From the NCBI RefSeq assembly GCF_003688285.1, contig NZ_RCNT01000001.1, positions 806,001 to 870,000 of the forward strand: a stretch of 64,000 nucleotides of DNA, in the 5' to 3' direction. Position numbers and translations under genes: made by a program. Position 1 is the stretch's first letter, and the number at the start of each line of letters is the position of its first letter. Below, piece by piece: positions 17,398 to 26,241 of the stretch. Below the pieces are notes generated by a model. That model was not told where the DNA came from. It saw only the letters and a program-made list of their open reading frames with translations, and ran no database searches. Source of the stretch: Rhodophyticola porphyridii (GTDB lineage Bacteria > Pseudomonadota > Alphaproteobacteria > Rhodobacterales > Rhodobacteraceae).

Positions 17398-18060
17398 ATG
17401 GCTGGTGAGATTCCTGATCTCGTCGCCGAGGCACGGACGGGGACAGGCAAGGGGGCCGCCCGTCAAGCACGCCGCGAAGGCAAGGTGCCCGGTATCGTTT
17501 ATGGTGGTGGCGTTGACCCGCTGCCGATCAATATCCCCTTCAACGAGTTGCTGAAGCGCCTGAGAAGCGGCCGCTTCCTTTCGACCCTGTTCAACATGAA
17601 GGTCGAGGGGCAGGACGATGTGCGCGTGATCTGCCGGAATGTGCAGCGCGACGTGGTGAAGGACCTGCCGACCCATGTGGATTTCATGCGTCTGCGGCGC
17701 ACCAGCCGGATCAACCTGTTCATTCCGGTCGAGTTCATCAACGAGGAAGACGCGCCGGGCCTGAAACGCGGTGGCGTTCTGACCGTCGTGCGCCCCGAGG
17801 TGGAGCTGATGGTGACGGCCTCGGACATCCCCGAAAAACTGGTGGTGGATCTTACGGGCCTGAATATCGGCGACACGGTGACGATCAGCGCGATCACCCT
17901 GCCTGAGGGCACCCGCACGATCATCGACCGCGATTTCGTGATTGCCAACCTCACGGCGCCGTCCAGTCTTGTCTCGCAAGAGGCCGAAGAGGATGCGGCC
18001 GCAGCCGAGGACGCCGCCGAAGCAGCCGCGGCAGAGGCCACGGAGACCGAGGAGGGCTGA
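17398..18060 (+). CDS. rplY: 50S ribosomal protein L25/general stress protein Ctc
   Basis: The 220-aa product is the long (TL5/CTC) form of bL25, which binds 5S rRNA. The N-terminal domain contains the [21 protein letters not shown] signature, and a beta-rich C-terminal domain follows. The last 25 residues are an Ala/Glu-rich acidic tail common in alphaproteobacterial versions. In many relatives pth follows rplY; here a terminator and then a cysteate-lyase-like gene follow instead. Confidence 0.95.
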   Translation: MAGEIPDLVAEARTGTGKGAARQARREGKVPGIVYGGGVDPLPINIPFNELLKRLRSGRFLSTLFNMKVEGQDDVRVICRNVQRDVVKDLPTHVDFMRLRRTSRINLFIPVEFINEEDAPGLKRGGVLTVVRPEVELMVTASDIPEKLVVDLTGLNIGDTVTISAITLPEGTRTIIDRDFVIANLTAPSSLVSQEAEEDAAAAEDAAEAAAAEATETEEG

Positions 18061-18089
18061 GCCGCCCCCAACCGGTCAGGTATCAGAAG

Positions 18090-18119
18090 CGCCGCGCGAG
18101 AAATTGCGCGGCGTTTTTC
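18090..18119 (+). terminator. rho-independent terminator after rplY
   Basis: An 8-bp perfect GC stem, CGCCGCGC (18090-18097) with GCGCGGCG (18106-18113), encloses an 8-base loop and is followed by TTTTT. It lies 30 bp after the rplY stop. Confidence 0.88.
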
Positions 18120-18308
18120 GTTTCTGCCGGCACCCCGGCCGGATGTGGAGGGGTAGCCACCCGCCGGGCGCTGGGTGTCCTGCCCTTGCCTCCCGTCCTT
18201 CTCCCGGCGGGCCGGCGATGGTCGCGCGTTTCCGACCATTCGCGTTTGCATCGCGCAATGCCGAATGCGACACTCCGCACCACGCACATCCCGAGAAAGA
18301 CATTCGCC

Positions 18309-19331
18309 ATGCATTTTGCTCGCTTCCCCCGCGTTTCGCTCGCGCATCTGCCGACCCCGCTCGAACGTCTGGACAGGCTGTCGAAGGAGCTTGGAGGCCC
18401 GGAAATCTGGATCAAGCGCGATGATTGCACAGGCCTGTCGAGCGGCGGAAACAAGACCCGCAAGCTGGAATTCCTGATGGCCGAGGCCATGGCGATGGGC
18501 GCCGATATGGTCATGACCCAAGGTGCGACGCAATCGAACCACGCGCGCCAGACGGCCGCTGCGGCCGCGAAGCTGGGCATGGCCTGCCATATCCTTCTAG
18601 AAGATCGCACCGGCTATCAGGACCACAACTACAACGAAAATGGAAATGTTCTGCTGGACCATCTGCACGGCGCCACGACCGAAAAGTTCCCGGGCGGCCA
18701 TGACATGCCCGGTGAGATGCAACGCGCGGCCGAGGCCGCAATGGCGGAGGGCCGGAAGGTCTACACGATCCCGGGCGGCGGCTCGAACGCGACCGGTGCG
18801 CTTGGCTATGCCAACTGTGCGATGGAACTGCTGAGCCAGGTGAATGAAAGGCGGCTGGTGGTGGATCATCTGGTCCACGCAACGGGTTCGTCGGGCACTC
18901 AGGCTGGTCTGATCGTCGGATTGAAGGCGTTGAACGCGGGCATTCCGCTTCTGGGCTTTGGCACGCGCGCGCCGCAGGAACGTCAGGAACAGATGGTCTA
19001 CGATCTCGCCGTGAAAACCGCCGAGAAGCTGGGCTGCGCCGGTGTGGTCGCGCGCACCGATGTACGGGCCGACACCAGCTATGTGGGCGCCGGCTACGGC
19101 CTGCCGCGGGCCGATACGATCGAGGCGATCCGGCTTTTCGCGGAACTGGAGGGGATCTTGCTTGATCCGGTCTATTCCGGCAAGGGCGCCGCGGGTCTCA
19201 TTGATTATTGCCGGACGGGGAAATTCGCCAAGGGTGAGCGTGTCGTGTTTCTGCACACCGGCGGCTCCGTCGGGTTGTTCGGCTACGACAGCGTGCTGAT
19301 CGATGCGGGAAAACAGATGGCGGCCGAATAA
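18309..19331 (+). CDS. cuyA: PLP-dependent desulfhydrase / L-cysteate sulfo-lyase-like
   Basis: The 340-aa product belongs to the ACC-deaminase/D-cysteine desulfhydrase fold-type II family. The PLP lysine is Lys49 in [13 protein letters not shown], and [16 protein letters not shown] binds the substrate carboxylate. [13 protein letters not shown] and [12 protein letters not shown] bind the cofactor phosphate and ring. In Roseobacter relatives this subgroup includes CuyA, which releases sulfite, pyruvate and ammonia from cysteate during organosulfonate breakdown. Sequence alone does not separate it from D-cysteine desulfhydrase, so the symbol is tentative. A racemase gene follows after 3 bp and is surely co-transcribed. 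Confidence 0.8.
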   Translation: MHFARFPRVSLAHLPTPLERLDRLSKELGGPEIWIKRDDCTGLSSGGNKTRKLEFLMAEAMAMGADMVMTQGATQSNHARQTAAAAAKLGMACHILLEDRTGYQDHNYNENGNVLLDHLHGATTEKFPGGHDMPGEMQRAAEAAMAEGRKVYTIPGGGSNATGALGYANCAMELLSQVNERRLVVDHLVHATGSSGTQAGLIVGLKALNAGIPLLGFGTRAPQERQEQMVYDLAVKTAEKLGCAGVVARTDVRADTSYVGAGYGLPRADTIEAIRLFAELEGILLDPVYSGKGAAGLIDYCRTGKFAKGERVVFLHTGGSVGLFGYDSVLIDAGKQMAAE

Positions 19332-19334
19332 CCG

Positions 19335-20108
19335 ATGATGCGCCGGGTGGGCATATTGGGTGGTATGGGTCCTCAGGCGACCGTTCTTCTGATGCAGAAA
19401 GTGCTGGCCGCCGTGCCCGCGCGCGATGATGCCGATCACGTGCCGCTGATCGTCGACCAGAATCCGCAGGTGCCGTCGCGCATCAGGCGGCTGATCGAGG
19501 GCACAGGCGAAGACCCCGCACCCGTGCTGGCGGAGATGGGGCAGCGGCTGGAAGCGGCGGGCGCGGAGGCGCTTGCGATGCCCTGCAACACGGCGCACCA
19601 TTATGCCGAGGCCATTCGCAGGGCCACGTCGGTGCCGTTTCTCGACATGGTGGCGCTGTCCGCGGGCCATGCCGCGACGCTTTCAGGCCGTGGCGCCAGG
19701 GTCGGTATTCTTGCCTCGCCTGCGTTGCGCAAGGTGGCGCTGTTCGACCCGGCTTTCGCGCTGGAAGATCTGACGCCGGTCTATCCAGAGGATGATGACG
19801 CGATGCTTGAGGCTATCCGCGGGATCAAGGCGGAGGGGGCCAACGTGGCCTCCCGCGCGGTGCTGGCCGCCGCTTCCGCCGAGTTGCTTGCAGAGGGGGC
19901 GGTGGTGCAGATCATCGCCTGCACCGAGTTTTCGCTTATCCCCGATGCGGTGGCCCCCGGCGCGACGGTGTTCGACAGTCTCGACAGGCTCGTCGTGGAG
20001 CTGGTGGCCTTTGCCACGTCGCCAGCCCATCGCGAGGGGACGACGAGTGAACTATCCCATTCCGGACTCGGATTGGCCGCAGTATCGGATCGGTCAGGGC
20101 CCGTCTGA
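19335..20108 (+). CDS. aspartate/glutamate-type amino-acid racemase
   Basis: The 257-aa product has the cofactor-independent racemase pattern: GILGGMGPQAT at the N-terminus, a first catalytic Cys84 in AMPCNTAHH, and a second Cys196 in IIACTEFSL. The family interconverts L- and D-aspartate, glutamate or related acidic amino acids by a two-base mechanism. The start ATG lies 3 bp after the stop of the cuyA-like gene. This tight linkage suggests the pair handles both enantiomers of one substrate, for example racemising cysteate or cysteine before the lyase step. That is an inference. The extreme C-terminus (after residue 235) is poorly conserved-looking. Confidence 0.87.
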   Translation: MMRRVGILGGMGPQATVLLMQKVLAAVPARDDADHVPLIVDQNPQVPSRIRRLIEGTGEDPAPVLAEMGQRLEAAGAEALAMPCNTAHHYAEAIRRATSVPFLDMVALSAGHAATLSGRGARVGILASPALRKVALFDPAFALEDLTPVYPEDDDAMLEAIRGIKAEGANVASRAVLAAASAELLAEGAVVQIIACTEFSLIPDAVAPGATVFDSLDRLVVELVAFATSPAHREGTTSELSHSGLGLAAVSDRSGPV

Positions 20109-20197
20109 CGCGCCGACTGCGCTCAGCCAGAGACTGCGGAAATGACCGTGCTAAAGACCAGCCACTCAAAGGAACGGCGCTTCGCCGCTGCCATGCC

Positions 20198-21307
20198 TCA
20201 GGCTGCGCGATCCAGCGGCGTGACCGCCCCTGCGCCGTAAAGCGCCCCGAACTCGGTTGCCAGAAAGTCGTCCAGCTGCACCTGTTCCTGGCCGATGAAA
20301 CCCTTGGCGGGCAGCTTGCCCTGCCGCATCAGGTCGACCACGGCCGTGACCCCGGCGGCGGTGGTTACCTGAATGGCGCTCCAGGTTTTGCCGGCAATCT
20401 GGCGCGCGGTGGACTTGTTGACATAAGAGCGTTCGGTGAAGACACCATTCTTCATCCCGGTCGCTGTGCAGAACACTAGCACCACGTCCTGTTTCGTTCG
20501 CGGTAGCGCGGTTTCGAAAACTTCTTTCAGAAGATCCCTGCGGCGGGCGAGCCCGAGATCATCCAGCAAAAGCTTGATGATATCGCGATGGCCGGGATAG
20601 CGGATTGTGCGATAGGACACACGCCGCGCCTTGCCGGACAGGCTTTCGGAAAGCGTGCCCAGCCCGCCGGACGTATTGAAGCACTCGTAGTCCACGCCGT
20701 CATGGCTGATGATTTCCAGGTCTTCCAGGGGCGCAACCTTCACCGGCCGCCCGTCGATCAGGGCATCGCAGGGATTGAGATACTCGTTGATCAATCCGTC
20801 TGTCGACCATGTCAGATTGTATTTCAGCGCATTGGTCGGATAAAGCGGCAGCGCGCCCACCCGGAGCGACAGGGTGTCCAGTTCATCGAACTGGTCGGCC
20901 AGATCCGCGCCGGCGATGCCGACGAAACCGGGGGCCAGCCCGCATTGGGGCATGAAGGCGGTTTCTGCATCCCGGGCCAGCGCGCGCACCGCATCCGTGG
21001 CGGCCACATCTTCGGTCAGGTCGAAGTAATGCGCGCCCGCGGCTTTCGCAGCCGTGGCAATCGCCGGGGTCAGGAAAAAGGGCGCGGCGCTGATCACGGC
21101 ATCGCAACCGCCGAACGCCTCCGTCAGCGCCCGGGCATCCTCAACATCGATCTGCTTGACCTCAACCCCGGTCGTCTCGATCTGCGCCAGACCGTTGGCA
21201 TCCCGGTCGATCACGCGCACATCGTAATGCACCGAGGTTTTCAGAAGTGCGGCGATCATCTGCCCGATCTTGCCTGCACCGACGATACAGATTTTCCAAC
21301 GCGCCAT
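20198..21307 (-). CDS. saccharopine dehydrogenase family oxidoreductase
   Basis: The 369-aa product has an N-terminal Rossmann fold ([14 protein letters not shown], residues 6-18) and a saccharopine-dehydrogenase-type catalytic domain, with AAPFF and CGLAPGF turns as landmarks. Family members act on saccharopine, lysine (lysine 6-dehydrogenase) or carboxynorspermidine. At this length, with the conserved CGLAPG segment, a lysine-degrading or lysine 6-dehydrogenase-like role is plausible, but the substrate is not set by sequence. The Lrp/AsnC regulator gene lies 115 bp upstream on the same strand, which supports a role in amino-acid catabolism with local control. Confidence 0.85.
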   Translation of the reverse strand: MARWKICIVGAGKIGQMIAALLKTSVHYDVRVIDRDANGLAQIETTGVEVKQIDVEDARALTEAFGGCDAVISAAPFFLTPAIATAAKAAGAHYFDLTEDVAATDAVRALARDAETAFMPQCGLAPGFVGIAGADLADQFDELDTLSLRVGALPLYPTNALKYNLTWSTDGLINEYLNPCDALIDGRPVKVAPLEDLEIISHDGVDYECFNTSGGLGTLSESLSGKARRVSYRTIRYPGHRDIIKLLLDDLGLARRRDLLKEVFETALPRTKQDVVLVFCTATGMKNGVFTERSYVNKSTARQIAGKTWSAIQVTTAAGVTAVVDLMRQGKLPAKGFIGQEQVQLDDFLATEFGALYGAGAVTPLDRAA

Positions 21308-21422
21308 GAGGGCCCTCCGCCTGTTTTTTCCCAGTTCAACGGTTATCCTGTCGGATGCGAAGGCGAAAATCTGGCGATAACACCTGCTACTTCGACAATT
21401 TGCCGGTCAAGGCTGCAATTTG

Positions 21423-21902
21423 TCAGGGGTGCGCCGTTGGGGAGTGCATCATCCGGGCGGCGGTCTCGCTGTGGCGCCTGTCGAATTTCCGCCCGAAAAC
21501 GACGAAGGTCTTGGTGCGGATCACACCGGGGATTTCGGCGATTTCATCCACCAGAATGTCCAGATCCTCGATCCTCGGTGCCTCCGCAGTGAGAAACAGG
21601 TCGAACTCTCCGTTGATCGACAGGCAAAGCTTGATCTCTGGCAGATTGTTCAGCCTTTGCAGGATCTTGCGGGTATCCTGCTGGCGGATTTCCAGCAGCA
21701 TCAGGATCTGGACGACCTCGTCGCCCTGAGGCTGGCCCAGCACAACCGAATAACCGGCGATGGTTCCGTCCCGTTCCATCCGGGCAATCCGTTCATGCAC
21801 GGTGGAGCGTGCCACGCCCAGTCGCCCGGCGATTTGGGAGGTCGACGCGCGGGCGTTATGTTGCAGTTCGGCCAAGATCCGGCGATCCAGGGCGTCGCGC
21901 AT
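21423..21902 (-). CDS. Lrp/AsnC-family transcriptional regulator
   Basis: The 159-aa product has an N-terminal winged helix-turn-helix (DRRILAELQHNARASTSQIA followed by RLGVARSTVHERI) and a C-terminal RAM ligand-binding domain (VVQILMLLEIRQQDTRK onward). Such proteins form octamers or dimers and sense amino acids. The start at ATG 21902 gives the normal family length; an upstream ATG would add eight residues. It lies directly upstream of the saccharopine dehydrogenase-like gene on the same strand, so it probably regulates that gene and itself. The ligand is unknown, with lysine a reasonable guess from context. Confidence 0.93.
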   Translation of the reverse strand: MRDALDRRILAELQHNARASTSQIAGRLGVARSTVHERIARMERDGTIAGYSVVLGQPQGDEVVQILMLLEIRQQDTRKILQRLNNLPEIKLCLSINGEFDLFLTAEAPRIEDLDILVDEIAEIPGVIRTKTFVVFGRKFDRRHSETAARMMHSPTAHP

Positions 21903-22052
21903 GAGGCCTCTCCTGCGGCTGGACATCCGCTGTAGGATTCGGGGATATCCGGTGAAACGTCAAGCCTGGCCATGACTATCCGTTGAATTGCCGGAGTTCC
22001 GGCATTCTGTGGCCGATCTGCATGGCACAGCGGAAGAGACGGGCTGCCGCCC

Positions 22053-23198
22053 TCAGGCGACGCGGATACCGTTCGACCAGACGCCGTGCAGCACCGGCAC
22101 CTCGCCCACCCGCGCGAAGCGGACGAGATCGGCACGCATGCCGGGCGCGATCACGCCCCGGTCCACCAGCCCAGCGGCCTTTGCCGGAGCCGATGTGACG
22201 GTGGCCATCGCGCGGGCCAGATCATCCCAGATCGCGCCCAGTTTCACCGCGGCGTAAAGCAGGGCGGCGGGCACATAATCCGACGACAGAATATCCAGAA
22301 GCCCGGTCTCGGCCAGCGTTTCGGCGGCGACATTGCCGGAGTGAGAGCCGCCGCGGATCAGGTTCGGCGCGCCCATCATCACGGCGATCCCGTGCTGATG
22401 GCAGGCCTTGGCGGCCTCCAACGTGGTCGGGAACTCCGCAAGCTGAATGCCGTGGCCCGCCGAGACGCGGACATGTTCGGCGGTCGTGTCGTCATGGCTG
22501 GCCAGTACCGCGCCAAAGCGTTGTGCGGCCTCCACCGCGGCGATCTCATGGTCCGGGCCGACGCGTGCACCAAGGGCCACACGCGCCTCCACATGGGTAT
22601 CGAAATCCTCCTGACTCAGCCCGTGTTTGCCGCGCATGTAGGTTTCATACTGGCTGAGATCGGCAAACTGCCTCTGGCCGGGCGTATGATCCATCAGGCT
22701 GAGGATGCCGACCCTGTCGTCGGGGCCGAACCCGGCCAGTTCCTCCAGAAGCGTTTCCGAGCAGATTTCGGCTCTGAGATGCAGATGATGGCTGATCTTC
22801 AAGGCGCCTTCCGCCCGCATGGCAAGGATTTCATCGGCCATGGTGCGGGCGTAGCGTTGCCAGCCCGTGGCACCTTTGCCCTCGATCGAGCCCACGCGGA
22901 TCGCGTCGAAGACGGTGGTGATCCCGGTCGAGGCAAGCTCTGCGTCATGGGCGACGATCGCGGCGTTATGGGGCCAGTTCACGCGTGGTCGGGGGCGCAG
23001 ATGGCGCTCCAGATTATCCGTATGCAACTCGATCAGGCCGGGGGCCAGAATGTCGCCCCCGCAATCCGTCGCCCCTTTGGGCACGGCGGTGCCGGTGTCG
23101 ATATCGACGATCTCGCCCTTTTCGATATACAGGCTGCCGGTGAGAGTTTCGCTCGGCAGAACCAGTGTCGCATTGGCAAGGGTCAGGTTGTCTGGCAT
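22053..23198 (-). CDS. phnM: ribose 1-methylphosphonate 5-triphosphate diphosphatase
   Basis: The 381-aa amidohydrolase-fold enzyme removes pyrophosphate from alpha-D-ribose 1-methylphosphonate 5-triphosphate, the product of the PhnGHIL complex, giving the substrate of the PhnJ lyase. The metal-binding HTDN motif is at residues 59-62, followed by LERH. Further conserved segments are the MDHTPGQRQF stretch, LASHDDTT and the near-C-terminal LSSDYVPAALL. In this locus phnM is on the same strand as the other phn genes but separated from phnN by the oppositely oriented DUF1045 gene. It therefore needs its own promoter, which could share the 38-bp gap with that gene. Confidence 0.95.
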   Translation of the reverse strand: MPDNLTLANATLVLPSETLTGSLYIEKGEIVDIDTGTAVPKGATDCGGDILAPGLIELHTDNLERHLRPRPRVNWPHNAAIVAHDAELASTGITTVFDAIRVGSIEGKGATGWQRYARTMADEILAMRAEGALKISHHLHLRAEICSETLLEELAGFGPDDRVGILSLMDHTPGQRQFADLSQYETYMRGKHGLSQEDFDTHVEARVALGARVGPDHEIAAVEAAQRFGAVLASHDDTTAEHVRVSAGHGIQLAEFPTTLEAAKACHQHGIAVMMGAPNLIRGGSHSGNVAAETLAETGLLDILSSDYVPAALLYAAVKLGAIWDDLARAMATVTSAPAKAAGLVDRGVIAPGMRADLVRFARVGEVPVLHGVWSNGIRVA

Positions 23199-23236
23199 GG
23201 CCGGGGCCTCCGGTATTCGGCGCAGGGGCCAAGGTT

Positions 23237-23923
23237 ATGAGCGAATTCACCCGATACGCGATTTACGTGCTGCCGCAAGGCGCTTTTTATCAGGCCGGGG
23301 CGGCCTGGCTGGGGTGGGACGCGGAGGCCGGGGTGGCGCGCGCGCATCCCGTGCTGGGCGGCTTGCCCGCCACGCCGGAAGAGATCACGGCGACACCCCG
23401 CAAATACGGCTTCCATGGCACGATCAAGCCGCCCTTCCGTCTGGCGGAGGGGACGAGCCGGGCCGAACTGGAAATCGCGACGGAGGCCCTGCTGACCAGC
23501 CTTTCGCCGGTGCAGCTTCCCGGTCTTGTCATCCGGCGTCTTGGCGGGTTCGTGGCCGTGGTGCCCGAGGGGCCGTCGACACCGCTGGCAAATCTGGCGG
23601 CGGCCGTAGTCCGGGGTCTCGACAGGTTCCGCGCCCCGCCGGGCGAGGCGGAGCTGGCCCGGCGGCGCAAATCGGGCCTCAGCCCGCGGCAGGATGCATT
23701 GCTGGAGGCCTGGGGTTATCCCTATGTGATGGAGGAGTTCCGGTTCCACCTGACATTGAGCGGGCATTTTCCCGAGGCGGAGGCCGAAGCGCTGGCAAGC
23801 CGCCTGACGGTCCATTTCGCGCCGGTGCTGCCGCGCCCTTTCGGGGTGGATACGCTGGCCCTGATGGGCGAGGCGAAGGATGGCCGGTTTCATCTGATCC
23901 ACCGCTACACCCTTGCCGGGTAA
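23237..23923 (+). CDS. DUF1045 phosphonate-metabolism 2H phosphoesterase
   Basis: The 228-aa product shows the two HxT motifs of the 2H phosphoesterase superfamily: FHGT (His60, Thr62) and FHLT (His171, Thr173). DUF1045 proteins occur with C-P lyase genes and probably open the cyclic phosphate made by PhnJ, or act on a related cyclic nucleotide, similar in role to PhnP. No phnP is visible here, so this could be its functional replacement; that is inference. The gene is on the plus strand inside an otherwise minus-strand phn locus, divergent from phnM and converging on phnN with a 19-bp overlap. Confidence 0.87.
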   Translation: MSEFTRYAIYVLPQGAFYQAGAAWLGWDAEAGVARAHPVLGGLPATPEEITATPRKYGFHGTIKPPFRLAEGTSRAELEIATEALLTSLSPVQLPGLVIRRLGGFVAVVPEGPSTPLANLAAAVVRGLDRFRAPPGEAELARRRKSGLSPRQDALLEAWGYPYVMEEFRFHLTLSGHFPEAEAEALASRLTVHFAPVLPRPFGVDTLALMGEAKDGRFHLIHRYTLAG

Positions 23924-24450
23924 AGCGCTGCCAGCGCGGCGGAGACGCTCGCCCCCAGCGCGCCGCTATTATCGATCTGTGTGACCCGCACGCCTTGCGG
24001 CATGGGCGGCGCGGTGCGGGCGAGCCTTGCGGCGATGTCCTCCGGCGTCTCGCGCCCGCGGGCCGACAGCCGATCTGCCAGAACCTCCGGATCGGCGCTG
24101 ATGACCAGCACATGAACCCGTGCGAACGCGGCTGCCGCATCTTCCAGCTTGCCGCGCGACAGATTGGCCAGTACGTCGCGACCGGCATCGAGATCGTCGC
24201 GGATCTCGGCCGGGATCCCGTAGCTCAGGCCATGGGCCTGCCAATGCAGCACGAAGGCACCCGCCTTTGCGCGGCGGACAAAGGCCTCCGCGCTGACGGC
24301 TTCATAGTCTTCGCCGCCGGCTTCCGGTGCACGGGTGATCGCCCGGCGTACCCGGCGCAGGTCGGGCCGCGCGCGGCACAGCGCGTCCATCAAGCTGTCC
24401 TTGCCCACGCCGGAGGGGCCGACCACCGCGATGAACCGCCCCTGCGTCAT
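23905..24450 (-). CDS. phnN: ribose 1,5-bisphosphate phosphokinase
   Basis: The 181-aa guanylate-kinase-like product phosphorylates ribose 1,5-bisphosphate to PRPP, the last step of ribose recovery in the C-P lyase pathway. The P-loop GPSGVGKD is at residues 11-18. The RRAITRAPEAGGEDY segment matches the substrate-binding region of PhnN and guanylate kinases. The ATG overlaps the phnL stop by four bases (24447-24450), so the two are translationally coupled. Confidence 0.94.
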   Translation of the reverse strand: MTQGRFIAVVGPSGVGKDSLMDALCRARPDLRRVRRAITRAPEAGGEDYEAVSAEAFVRRAKAGAFVLHWQAHGLSYGIPAEIRDDLDAGRDVLANLSRGKLEDAAAAFARVHVLVISADPEVLADRLSARGRETPEDIAARLARTAPPMPQGVRVTQIDNSGALGASVSAALAALYPARV

Positions 24451-25130
24451 GCGGCCCGTGCCGGGGTGAAGGCGCTGACATCGATTTCGCGGTCGGCCAG
24501 CCGCGCGCGCGCCGGGGCGTCGTGGAAGATGCCGACAATCGCGGTACCCTGCGCCTTGGCCTCTTCGACGAGGCTCAGAACCACCTCCCGGTTTTGCGGG
24601 TCGAGGCTGGCGGTCGGCTCGTCCAGCAACAGCGCGGGGTAGGCGTGGGCGAAGCCGCGGGCGATGTTCACCCGTTGTTGTTCGCCACCCGAAAACGTGG
24701 TGGGCGACAGGGCCCAAAGCCGTTCGGGGATGTTCAGCCGCGCCAACAGGCCGCGGGCCCGGTCCAGCGCCGCGCTTTCCTCCATGCCGATGGCCAGACA
24801 GGGCTCGGCCACCACCTCCAGCGTCGGCACGCGCGGAACCACGCGCAGGAACTGGCTGACATAGCCAAGGGTGTCGCGGCGCAGCGCCAATATCTCGCGC
24901 GGCTCCGCCGCCGTCAGGTCGACCCCGCCGATCATAACCTGACCCGCCTGCGCCAGATAATTCCCGTAGAGAATGCGCATGACCGTGGATTTCCCCGCCC
25001 CCGACGCCCCGGTCAGCGCGACGCATTCGCCTTGCGCTACCGTGAACCTTGCGCCTTCCAGAACCGGGATCACCGCGCCGCCCTGATTGTGCAGCGTGAA
25101 TGATTTTCCAAGCCCCTGAACCTCGATCAT
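24447..25130 (-). CDS. phnL: C-P lyase subunit PhnL, ABC-type ATPase
   Basis: The 227-aa product has a complete ABC ATPase set: Walker A GASGAGKST at residues 41-49, signature FSGGEQQRVNIARGF, Walker B LLLDEPTASLD and the switch His in IFHD. PhnL works with PhnG, PhnH and PhnI in the first step, in which phosphonate displaces adenine from ATP. It is not a transporter ATPase. It lies 12 bp after phnK and overlaps phnN by four bases. Confidence 0.95.
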   Translation of the reverse strand: MIEVQGLGKSFTLHNQGGAVIPVLEGARFTVAQGECVALTGASGAGKSTVMRILYGNYLAQAGQVMIGGVDLTAAEPREILALRRDTLGYVSQFLRVVPRVPTLEVVAEPCLAIGMEESAALDRARGLLARLNIPERLWALSPTTFSGGEQQRVNIARGFAHAYPALLLDEPTASLDPQNREVVLSLVEEAKAQGTAIVGIFHDAPARARLADREIDVSAFTPARAA

Positions 25131-25141
25131 TCCCTGTCCCC

Positions 25142-25912
25142 TCATACCTGCAGAACCGAGCTGACAAGCAGCTGCGTATACCCGTGTTGCGGATCATCCA
25201 GCACCTGGTCGGTCAGCCCGGTTTCCACCACATAGCCATCCTTCATCACCATCAGCCGGTCGGCCAGCAGACGCACCACCGCCAGATCATGGGTGACCAC
25301 GATTGCCGACAGGCCCATGCGCCGGACCAGTCCGCGCAACAGATCCAGAAGGCGCGCTTGCACCGAAACATCCAGCCCGCCGGTGGGCTCATCCATGAAG
25401 ACCAGCCGCGGCCCGGTGACCAGGTTTCGGGCGATCTGAAGCCGTTGCTGCATGCCGCCGGAAAAGGCCGCAGGGCGGTCGTCGATCCGGTTCGTGCTGA
25501 TCTCGACCCGGTCCAGCCAATCCTCGGCGGCTTCCCGGATCTCTCCGTAATGGCGCGCGCCCACGGCCATCAGCCGTTCGCCCACGTTGCCGCCCGCGCT
25601 GATCCGCATTCTGAGCCCGTCGCGCGGGTTCTGATGCACAAAGGCCCAGTCGGTGCGCCCCAGCATCCGCCGTTCCGGCTCCGACATCCGCAGTGTGTCG
25701 CGCGGCCCGTCGGCCCGTGTGTCGAAGAGTACCGCGCCCCGGTCCGGTTCCAGATGCCCGGCCAGACAGTTCAGCAAGGTCGATTTGCCCGATCCGCTTT
25801 CCCCCACGATCCCCATGACCTCGCCAGGGTAAAGCGTGAAGGACACATCGGCGCAACCGGTGCGGGAGCCGTAGGTCTTGGTCAGGCTGCGAACATCCAG
25901 AAGCGGTGTCAT
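25142..25912 (-). CDS. phnK: C-P lyase subunit PhnK, ABC-type ATPase
   Basis: The 256-aa product has Walker A GESGSGKS at residues 37-44, signature FSGGMQQRLQIARNL, Walker B LVFMDEPTGGLD and a switch His in VTHDLAV. It resembles oligopeptide-transporter ATPases, as PhnK always does, but binds the PhnGHIJ core complex. The start at ATG 25912 overlaps the stop of the upstream 110-codon ORF as ATGA. The spacing therefore argues for strict translational coupling through that ORF. Confidence 0.95.
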   Translation of the reverse strand: MTPLLDVRSLTKTYGSRTGCADVSFTLYPGEVMGIVGESGSGKSTLLNCLAGHLEPDRGAVLFDTRADGPRDTLRMSEPERRMLGRTDWAFVHQNPRDGLRMRISAGGNVGERLMAVGARHYGEIREAAEDWLDRVEISTNRIDDRPAAFSGGMQQRLQIARNLVTGPRLVFMDEPTGGLDVSVQARLLDLLRGLVRRMGLSAIVVTHDLAVVRLLADRLMVMKDGYVVETGLTDQVLDDPQHGYTQLLVSSVLQV

Positions 25913-26241
25913 ATCGCTCTCCAATCGGTCGGCGTCGAGTTCAGGTTGCGGTCGAATGTGAACCGGCACCCGCCGCTGCCATGGGGCTGGCCTTGGGTAC
26001 GGTTGATTTCGACATCAAGAAGATGATGGCACAGCAGCGCACCCACGCCCCCATAAGCCACGATCGGGACATCGCCGTCGACGGGCGCGTCGGACAAAGC
26101 CCGGTCCACCGCACCGACGATGCACCTTTGTGCGGCGCGCGCCGTTTCCCACTCCTCGGCGCTCAGCCCCCGGCCCGGCACCGCGACAGCCGGATCGAAG
26201 TCCACTTCGGCATGGGTCGGGAAGATCACTTGCCCGCTCAT
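25909..26241 (-). CDS. uncharacterised 110-aa protein inside the phn operon
   Basis: This ORF lies exactly between phnJ and phnK and overlaps both by ATGA, so it must be translated as part of the operon. The product is soluble and slightly acidic with no signal or membrane segment. Notable segments are VIFPTHAEVDFDPAVAVPG, a central helix (WETARAAQRCIVGAVDRAL), GGVGALLCHHLLDVE and a short C-terminal CRFTFDRNLN. I do not recognise it, and the classical E. coli operon has no gene between phnJ and phnK. A helper or assembly factor for the C-P lyase complex is the simplest inference. Confidence 0.75.
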   Translation of the reverse strand: MSGQVIFPTHAEVDFDPAVAVPGRGLSAEEWETARAAQRCIVGAVDRALSDAPVDGDVPIVAYGGVGALLCHHLLDVEINRTQGQPHGSGGCRFTFDRNLNSTPTDWRAI

